From Spirogloea muscicola (Eukaryota; Streptophyta; Zygnematophyceae; Spirogloeales; Spirogloeaceae), in contig WELB01000001.1 in NCBI GenBank assembly GCA_009602725.1, positions 1,315,436 through 1,330,086 of the forward strand: a stretch of 14,651 nucleotides of DNA. The letters are read 5' to 3'. The notes under the pieces were generated by a model. That model was not told where the DNA came from. It saw nothing but the letters and a program-made list of their open reading frames with translations, and did no database searches. Within the stretch, counting starts at the first letter, position 1. Each line of letters begins with the position of its first letter. Positions 8,626 to 14,651 of this stretch are shown here, in pieces. The position numbers were made by a program, and so were the translations under genes.

Positions 8626-11600
8626 ATGGGCCATCAGGGAAGCGAGCACGGGCCGAAGGCGGGCGCGCGGGCGCCGGCGGCCCTGCCGGAAGCGGCAGCA
8701 GCGACGGCTGGGGAGGCCGACGCGACTTCCCGCAGCGCTATGCACTCGCGCTCCTGCAGCTGCTTCGATAGCGAAAGCGACTACTTCTGCAACCTGCACA
8801 TTGACGTCGAGTACCTGCCCCCCTCCAACGATGCCTCTGGCGGTCACGTGTCCAAGTTGCAGCCCGGGGGCGGGCTAGCTGCCTCAGGAACATCCAAGGA
8901 GAATCCTGCAGGCCTGCAGAGGCCTGCAGAGGCCCAGAAGGCTGGAACGCAAACAGCTCGCACTTCCTTGCCACCACTACCGACGGCGGTGTCTGTACCG
9001 TCACCCCAGCAGAAGCCGAGTGCAGCCATGGCTGGTACAAATTCTCCTACCACAGGTCAAACAGGTCAAGCTCCATCAGTCTATCCAGAGCCGCAGGCTC
9101 CTCAGCTAGCAGCTGCAGCGGCACTGCAACCTGGGCAACCGGCAGGACCTGGCTTTGTGCTCAACGTCTCTACAATGCACGTAAATGCCAGCACTGGCAA
9201 TGTCAGCGCCATTCGACGAAGAATCGCACAAGGGGAGGATGTCAACGCTATCAGTTACGAGCTTGTGAGCGACCCAGACGCCCTGGCCCACATATCACCT
9301 GTAGTAATTGCATTGCGCTTTTCGGTCAACATATGATGTGTTGCTTTAGTGCACGAGATAATTGTACTCCATTGTTCTAATCTAAATATACATGTTGACC
9401 GTATTGCTGTGACTGATGCTGGTGCTGACAAGCAACAGCAGTCCTTTGCTACCTATTTACTCTGTTGGCTGCTGCCTTGACAACAGGGGGGCCAAAGTGC
9501 TCTGCATATAGCAGCTGGGCAAGGTCGCACGGCTACTGTGCAGTTGCTATTGGAAGCAGGCGCCAAGCATTCAGCACCTGACGATGTGAGTATCTCATCA
9601 GCTTGTTAATACCTCCTGAAGCTATCTATGACTCTGCTTCATTCACGCAGTTCTGTGTGAGCAACCATGGTTTGGGCATGTCGCCAATGCTTGTCTCCTT
9701 GGCTGAGACAGGGAGGACTTACAGCATTGCACTTCGCGGCTGCCAATGGGCACTCCGCTACAGTGGTTGCCTTGCTCAAGGCTGGTGCTGACAAAGAGGC
9801 ACGGACTGATGTAAGGCAGTACATGATCCCTACTGCACGACTTTTTATCTGTGCTGTCTTTGAGAGCTCCCACGAGGCACTGAGCTGAAGGCAACACTTT
9901 CAACAACTTTCTAATACTTTATGTTCACATTGCAGTCCTTCCAGACGCCATTGCACATCGCTGCTGGACATGGAAGGACGGCTGCAGTTGAAAAGCTCTT
10001 GCAGCACAAGGCAGACATTGACGCTCCTTGTGATGTATGATACATGTCAGCTCGTAACTCGTGCAGTCTGAAGCATCACAGTCTATATCTGAAGTATAAT
10101 GTGATGCCGTCTAGCAACTCTGTGGTCCACCAAGTCAAGCACAATAAGCCTTCAGGTTGTCAAATCTCTGAGTGTCATTGTAAATTGTCACAGATGGGTC
10201 AGACAGCTCTCCACCTTGCTGCTGCTCTGGGTCAGACATCAACTGTGGCTCTGCTCCTCAAGTCTGGAGCAAATAAAGAAGCACGAGATGATGTAAGTGA
10301 CACTAAAGATGGCACCCTGATGATGCTTCCGAAGCAGGCCGTACTTGCTTGATTATGCAATTTATAGCTCCATAGAGGCTGTACAAGCATTGCGTGCACT
10401 AGTCTGCCCATGTTTGAGCACTTCACGTGGTAATTTGCGCAGGGAGATTTGACACCTCTGCATGGGGCCTGCGAGACTGGACGGAAAGCCACTGTTAGTG
10501 TGCTTCTCAGTACTGGGGCTGATTTGGAAGCAAAAGACAAAGTAAGCTATCAATGAGTCTCCAATGGATATTGATTGTCCAGCCATTCAGTATACACCTT
10601 TTTGGGAGACACAATATGTATTGCTGCAATATCTGCAATATCTGCAATATCCACATTCAGAAGCCAGGCAAATAAGAGCTGCCTCAATGTGCCAGCCGAC
10701 AGCGTGTTTGAGCTGCGGCCATGCATTTCATGCCGCTAATCGGATATTGCAGCTGTATTGCACAGAATACTATATGTGCAGGTGTCTGATTGAGGACATT
10801 TCTCACCGTGTTGTGCGTGTACCGTTTTGCTCATCTCCAGGGAGGACAAACGCCTCTTCACCTGGCCGCTTCTAAAGGTTTTAAGGGGACTGTGGAGTTC
10901 CTCTTACAACATGCTGCAAGCCTTACAGCAGTAAATGACGTACACATCTGATCCTCTGAGAAGCTTAGTTCGATGCTCTTATAAGAATACGAACCAAACC
11001 CTAAAATCAGGCAGCCAGAGCTGTACGCTTGATACTTTGCCCTCTTACAACGGCATAGCAATGCCGTGCAGTTTGGCATGACGCCACTTCATATGGCTGC
11101 AAGGAATGGAAAAACGGCAGTAGTAAGTGTACTGCTTGATCAAGGCGATGACAAGGAGAGAACTACAGACGTAAGACTCCTACCCTGGATCAGCAACTCT
11201 CTGGCTGTACAAGCACGAGCATCGAGGATCAAGCCAGGCAGCATAACCTATTGGACTTATGATCATTCTCTAGCATCTTCTTTTTCCGGTAGGTATGGTT
11301 GTGATTTCAAGATGTCCTTGTTGTCACCATGAAATGTCACGATTCTACAAGAGGTTGTCACTTACCTCATTGCCTAATGCAGAACGGGCAGACTCCACTG
11401 CATTTAGCAGCTGCCATGGGCCGCACAGCCACAGTGGATTTGCTTGTGCGGCAGGGTTGCAACATCAACGTCGAAGACGATGTGAGTGCTGATGACTCCA
11501 GTCCACTTGCTCTGATGCAGGTACCATCTGTCTGTAACAATGTGCTTCTTATACTATTTTGTGACTGACACTCTGGACTATTCAGGACAATCACGCAGTT

Positions 11601-12271
11601 CTTACCTTGTGCAGTTGAGACAGATACCACTCCATCTGGCGGCAGCAAGTCCTCAGCTCACTTCCAGAGTTGTTGAGAAGCTTTTACAACATGGCGCCAG
11701 GATGGATGCTCAGGATGACGTGAGTAGGGAAAGAATGAGAAACACACTAAGACAGAATGTTTTTATCAACCTGATTAGGCTCAATGCAGCAAGGACTACC
11801 TCTTGTTTCGTTAGACCACAGAGCAGCTTGCCACTGCCTCTACATGTCATAGTGCTGGCTTGCTTGAGTTTCTATCATGTTATAATGGCCTTTGAGGTCG
11901 TCTGTCTTACTGCAATCTGCCCATATCTGCATGTCAGCTAATCATGCATCCGGCTGCCCCCAAGCAGTTTGGACGAACACCAGTACAAGTAGCAATGGAG
12001 CAGGGGGGAACCTTGCTGCTGGAGCTTTTCAGCAGCACCTTGGCAGCTGCCCAGATCGAGCATCATGGTGCCAGGAAACAGCACGAGGTGAGCCGTCATT
12101 CGCAGCAAAAGTTTACTACTTTCCTCGCTTCCCTGGTGTGCAAGTCAGAATCCAGCCTCACGACTTGATAATCCACTGCAGGGGCATATAACAAAGTCGC
12201 CTGCAAAGGTTGCCAGCAAAAGGGAAAGTGGAAAGGAGAATTTCCCTTTCATGCCACTTAATGTTGGGTAG
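8626..12271 (+). CDS. Ankyrin-repeat protein with two KEN motifs, 12 exons, ~581 aa
   Basis: Exons: 8626-9264, 9487-9585, 9712-9810, 9936-10034, 10194-10292, 10443-10541, 10841-10939, 11072-11170, 11383-11481, 11615-11719, 11968-12087, 12182-12271 (TAG). All junctions are phase 0 with GT..AG introns (94-299 nt). The ATG sits in GCCGCCATGG, a textbook initiation context; in-frame ATGs at 8338 and 8551 are weaker alternatives. Residues 1-187 look disordered (Ala/Pro/Ser/Gln-rich), with a Cys cluster SRSCSCFDSESDYFC (~41-55) and KEN in GTSKENPAG (91-93). Residues 188-213 form a degenerate N-cap repeat. Eight exact 33-aa ankyrin repeats follow (214-477), then a 35-aa repeat and a degenerate 40-aa unit. 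The tail has KEN in SGKENFPF (570-572) and no transmembrane segment. Ankyrin repeats bind protein partners; the partner here is unknown, and I recognise no named ortholog. Confidence 0.85.
9265..9486 (+). other. Ankyrin-gene intron 1 with a possible relic repeat exon
   Basis: The 222-nt intron starts GTGAGC and ends CAACAG. At 9418-9434 it contains GCTGGTGCTGACAAGCA, which matches 15 of 17 bases of the AGADKE-coding stretch in exon 3 (9781-9797). It reads AGADK in a short open frame without flanking splice sites. Confidence 0.3.
10624..10650. repeat. Three tandem copies of CTGCAATAT in ankyrin intron 6
   Basis: Perfect 9-bp units at 10624-10632, 10633-10641 and 10642-10650, inside the longest intron of the gene (10542-10840, 299 nt). 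The rest of that intron shows nothing recognisable. Confidence 0.9.
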
Positions 12272-12298
12272 AGTTGGAGGTCCCCATTGCAAGGTACA

Positions 12299-12472
12299 AT
12301 GATCCTTGTCGCCTTGGTTGCAGCAGTACTTGTTGCATGTATCCTTCTTATCATTCTCCTTGTTCTCCGGCATGGCTCCGGAGTATTTACAAAACTTATG
12401 TTATCCTTCTTAGCAGTGCTCCATTCGCTGTACTTTCCAGCTCAGGCAACAACTGCTGGGCATGGTTTGTAG
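12299..12472 (+). CDS. Small hydrophobic ORF (57 aa), possible membrane peptide
   Basis: From ATG at 12299 the frame encodes MILVALVAAVLVACILLIIL plus LVLR, a strongly hydrophobic stretch of about 24 residues typical of a membrane-spanning helix. HGSGVF and a second, weaker hydrophobic part follow, to TAG at 12470-12472. It starts only 28 nt after the ankyrin stop, in its 3' UTR. It may be an untranslated 3' UTR sequence, an independent small protein, or the end of an alternative ankyrin isoform with a membrane anchor. No splice pair clearly supports the last. Confidence 0.25.
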   Translation: MILVALVAAVLVACILLIILLVLRHGSGVFTKLMLSFLAVLHSLYFPAQATTAGHGL

Positions 12473-12515
12473 GTCTATAGATTAGAGGACCTATAGGTGT
12501 GTAAATTAGGGGACC
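12469..12515. repeat. Two imperfect tandem copies of a ~24-bp unit
   Basis: GTAGGTCTATAGATTAGAGG plus ACC and ATAGGTGTGTAAATTAGGGG plus ACC agree at about 18 of 23 positions. The second copy creates a TGTAA (12500-12504). Confidence 0.6.
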
Positions 12516-12573
12516 CAATGTCACCATTTCCCAGTAGTCTTCTCGTGAAGAAACAGCCACGGTACAAATGTAA
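12500..12573 (+). terminator. Candidate poly(A) signals of the ankyrin gene (TGTAA)
   Basis: TGTAA, the usual polyadenylation signal of chlorophyte algae, occurs at 12500-12504 and 12569-12573, i.e. 229 and 298 nt after the stop codon. Either could end the transcript; five-base motifs are common by chance. Confidence 0.4.
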
Positions 12574-12729
12574 ACAGTGATGTCCATGTCTCGAATATTC
12601 AATGGATACTAGATTAAAGACCTGCGATATCTCGTGCATGGCCGCATGGCAAATCAAGCAGTCACTGCTGAACCATCTGTAAGATATGAAGTGCTCCATT
12701 ATACACACGGGCAGTAGGTCCTGGCCAAT

Positions 12730-12984
12730 GTGAGGTCGCCGAAGATGCAGCTGGAAGCCAAAGCCGCAGCAGCCAATGCGGGGACAAGGCAGGAGAAGGA
12801 AGGCGCGGTGAACATGCGGAGGAACATGGAAGGGGCTCTCAGCAAGCGGCCCAACGTCACCAGGCAGCTGATGCTCGCGACGGCACTGACGGGCGTCTCC
12901 AACCCTCGCCCTCCGCAGTCAGCAGTCAGCAGTCAGTCAGCTGTCTTGCAATCAGCCTTGCCCCCGCCCTCCAAGCGGCTCTAG
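12730..12984 (+). CDS. Uncharacterised 84-codon GC-rich ORF
   Basis: Runs from ATG at 12730 (a second ATG at 12745) to TAG at 12982-12984. The N-terminal half is charged and Ala-rich (QLEAKAAAANAG, NMRRNMEGALSKRP) and could be helical. The C-terminal half is Ser/Gln/Pro-rich, encoded partly by a 7-bp tandem repeat (GCAGTCA x3, 12915-12935). Base composition turns GC-rich at about 12715, unlike the AT-richer spacer before it. It is in the same frame as the start of the retroelement remnant that follows, separated by one stop. It could be host sequence at an insertion border, a captured fragment or a chance ORF; I recognise no family. Confidence 0.2.
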   Translation: MRSPKMQLEAKAAAANAGTRQEKEGAVNMRRNMEGALSKRPNVTRQLMLATALTGVSNPRPPQSAVSSQSAVLQSALPPPSKRL

Positions 12985-13009
12985 GGGACTCTCAGTGGGG
13001 ACTCTCAGT
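12984..13009. repeat. Two perfect tandem copies of GGGGACTCTCAGT
   Basis: Units 12984-12996 and 12997-13009. A 13-bp duplication shifts the frame at the left border of the retroelement remnant and may mark its truncation or insertion point. Confidence 0.85.
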
Positions 13010-13766
13010 TGGCAGTGGCCATTTTGACCAGGAGTGTGGCACAGCGGCCGTGCTACCTCCTGCGTATGGTCCCACCGTTGGTCAGCTTGGACGCTATCTA
13101 TGCATCCATTGATGTCAAGCTTCAGCAATGCCTTGCTGATCTGATTGCTCACTCACTCCTAGAGCAGTCTCCAGCAGCACTGGTGCAATGTACGCTGCCA
13201 TACGCCACGGTGGGCTTGGTTGTCGCCCCTTGATCCGCTTATGCAGACCAGCGTACCTTGGCTGCTGGGCTCAAGTGGCTTCGTCCATATCTGGACGATT
13301 TCTCCTTGAGCAACAACGTGTATTGGCGCCTCACATCAGTAACGTGGTTCAGGGGAGTCTGCCTTTCCAAGTGACTCTCAAAGCATGCCAACAGGACCTC
13401 TTCGCCGCCTCTAGTGGATGAGCCTGTCAGGTTTGCTGCCTGGGCTGACGTTTCTGATGTAAGGCTCAATCGCGGTATTCCCGTGCTGCAGACGAGCAAC
13501 CACTGGAGCATCTCCGGAGTCTCCTCCAAGGGGATGCTCGAGGCTAGGCACGGCTCCTATCTGTTTCGTCTCTGGGAGCGTCTGAGTGGCTCCGCGCTTT
13601 GCCTTTGCATGCGGGCTTGCGGATGTAAAATGCTTTCTTTTGCGATGCTATGTGCTGCCGCCTTGGGCTTACCATCCCTGTGCTCTGGCAGGGGTGACCC
13701 AGTGTGAATGTGGGCTTATTGAGCATGATGCATTGCTCATGGGTGACCACATGCTCATGCCTCAGA

Positions 13767-13802
13767 CCTTGTCCATTCTTTTGGGCTGGCCTTTCCCAGC
13801 CA
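13767..13802 (-). repeat. Stem-loop module, copy 2 (inverted, inside the RT remnant)
   Basis: The minus strand reads GGCTGGGAAAGGCCAGCC then CAAAAGAATGGACAAG. This agrees at about 29 of 34 positions with the plus strand at 14098-14131, so the element holds the module in both orientations some 300 nt apart. Confidence 0.5.
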
Positions 13803-14096
13803 CCAGTCAATCTGGCCGCGCTTTCTTCATGCTCAGGTGTGCCAGAGGCAGTGAGCGCAGGGGATCCCACAACCTCCTACGTGACGCCATGTATGGCATC
13901 GTCAAGGAGGCGGGATGTCAAGTGGCGTTAAAGAGTACCGGGGTGATGCCCGTCCAACTCCGCAACGGGGTCCCTCGGACGAGGCGTGTCGATCTGGTTG
14001 GCGTCCCCCTGGGAGGTGGCAAGCCGCTCCTCATGGACGTCGTCCTAACCGACAGCTTCCGGACGAAGAAAGATGAGCTCGCCCATAGAAGAGAGG

Positions 14097-14134
14097 GGCT
14101 GGCAGAAGCCAGCCAAAAAAGAATGGACAAAATC
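14097..14134 (+). repeat. Stem-loop module, copy 3
   Basis: GGCTGGC (14097-14103), loop AGAA, GCCAGCC (14108-14114), then AAAAAAGAATGGACAAAATC. Here it lies within open reading frame (GLAEASQKRMDKIQKK), the helix after the endonuclease-like motif. Confidence 0.6.
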
Positions 14135-14340
14135 CAAAAGAAGGGAAACACACTAGCTAGGCATCGACAAAGGGCCCCCATTCCTCCTGAGACCGGCTAT
14201 GCCGTGAAGGTGGTCGAACAGAAGAAGTTGCACAAGTACAAGGACCACCCGGCGGGTGATACCTTTTACCCCCTGGCCATGGACATCCGCGGGTGTTACG
14301 GGGTCTGTGGTCCTCGTAACTTTCGCTGCTGGCCTCTCAA

Positions 14341-14395
14341 GCTGACCAGCGGCGCCGGGAACAGGGTGCAGCCCTTCCCGGCGCCGCTGGTCAGC
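14341..14395. repeat. Perfect 21-bp inverted repeat (hairpin) in the retroelement 3' end
   Basis: The arm at 14341-14361 (GCTGACCAGCGGCGCCGGGAA) has its exact reverse complement at 14375-14395, with a 13-nt loop (14362-14374). The arms are GC-rich and without mismatch although the surrounding element is decayed. The hairpin sits where copy A encodes the Arg-rich helical tail. Confidence 0.95.
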
Positions 14396-14413
14396 CTCCG
14401 GCTTTCGTCAGGG

Positions 14414-14530
14414 CGACGTCTTTCCGCCAGCTAGAAGAAAGTGCTCGCCCATTGAGAATAGGGGCTGGAATAACCAGCCCGAAAAAGAATGAACAGAGTA
14501 CGAGAAGGGGGCCAGGGGAAGCGCTAAGTA
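14414..14530 (+). repeat. Second copy of an internal element segment, in the 3' non-coding tail (with stem-loop copy 4)
   Basis: GCGACGTCTTTCCG, AGAAGAAAGTG, CTCGCCCAT, GGGGCTGG, CCAGCCC, AAAAAGAATG and ACAGAGTACGAGAAGGG follow the order of the coding segment at 14051-14150, at roughly three of four bases identical by eye. The stem here is GGGCTGG (14462-14468) / CCAGCCC (14474-14480) with loop AATAA. Part of the coding sequence has thus been duplicated into the 3' tail. Confidence 0.6.
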
Positions 14531-14556
14531 ACAGAAACAAAGCTGCTACGAGACAC

Positions 14557-14651
14557 TCAGTAACCCCTGCTAAGCAGCCGCAGATCAGAGATGCTGGGCT
14601 CCTGGAAGTGGGTCCCCTGGCCAGAGCCAGAGGCAGCAGCGAGGGCTCTGC
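14557..14651 (-). pseudogene. Retroelement protein C-terminal tail, copy C (inverted, cut by window edge)
   Basis: On the minus strand the frame reads RALAAASGSGQGTHF, then SISDLRLLSRGY and TGA (14557-14559). This matches the end of copy A (RALAAGSGFRQGDSF, SLSDLRLLTRTY, TGA) residue for residue in spacing. It faces copy D tail to tail, 77 nt from D's stem-loop, just as A faces B at the left edge. The rest lies beyond the window, so whether it is intact is unknown. Confidence 0.6.

Larger units (their letters stand above)
12985..14434 (+). pseudogene. Retroelement reverse-transcriptase C-terminal region, frameshifted (copy D)
   Basis: Homology passes through three frames. AVAILTRSVAQRPCYLLRMV (from 13012) fits the region after the RT palm. 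RHGGLGCRPLIRLCRPAYLG follows in another frame (~13203-13262), corresponding to the common LP..GGLG.R......PAYLGSW pattern. WADVSDVRLNRGIP is in the first frame again (~13440). From ~13586 a third frame gives a degenerate C.CG...GDH motif (CECG and GDHML), RRGSHNLLRDAM, RRVDLVGVPLGGGKPLLMDV and GDTFYPLAMDIRGCYG. The last two match the endonuclease-like C-terminal domain of algal RT proteins. At least three frameshifts make it a dead copy, truncated at the 5' side, with no polymerase motifs in the window. The end is rearranged: the helical tail seen in copy A is missing and replaced by a perfect hairpin. The family is recognised by pattern only. Confidence 0.7.

Noticed and set aside
12158-12373. 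Minus-strand ORF with a KEN string (MPENKENDKK)
   Set aside because: It is the complement of the hydrophobic plus-strand segment and the ankyrin last exon; no other coding evidence.
1-14651. CRISPR array, tRNA or rRNA genes, bacterial-type operons
   Set aside because: No spaced direct repeats of CRISPR type, no cloverleaf or rRNA signatures noticed, and the gene structure is plainly eukaryotic.

Overview
This is nuclear DNA from an eukaryote, most likely a green alga. Genes are cut into many short exons by 60-390 nt introns with GT..AG ends (often GTGAGT/GTAAG). The main protein resembles land-plant BUB1/MAD3 family members as I remember them. TGTAA motifs, the usual green-algal poly(A) signal, follow the second gene. 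Placement nearer than 'Chlorophyta, perhaps Trebouxiophyceae' is inference.

Layout: (1) 1-500: two decayed 3' tails of a reverse-transcriptase retroelement that converge on each other. (2) 858-8010, minus strand: an apparently complete 23-exon spindle-checkpoint gene of the BUB1/MAD3 (MADBUB) family, about 1066 aa. It has an N-terminal KEN box and TPR-like domain, an ABBA-KEN-ABBA cassette, a CD1-like motif and a C-terminal kinase domain with intact catalytic residues. I rebuilt it exon by exon; intron phases agree throughout. (3) 8011-8625: a GC-rich shared promoter with GGC runs and one perfect E2F-type site. (4) 8626-12271, plus strand: a 12-exon ankyrin-repeat gene, about 581 aa. Eight consecutive exons are each exactly 99 nt, phase 0, and encode one 33-residue repeat. 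KEN motifs lie before and after the repeat domain. (5) 12272-12984: 3' UTR, a small hydrophobic ORF and an unassigned GC-rich ORF. (6) 12985-14651: a frameshifted retroelement C-terminal region, meeting the inverted tail of another copy at the right edge.

The two cellular genes are divergently transcribed from one promoter. One is a core mitotic-checkpoint gene. The other encodes a protein with two KEN motifs, the short signals used in APC/C-Cdc20/Cdh1 binding. The E2F site suggests shared cell-cycle control. A functional link is a hypothesis, and it is the most interesting idea in the window.

The retroelement remnants form the same composite junction at both window edges, in inverted orientation, so the two genes lie between diverged inverted repeats.
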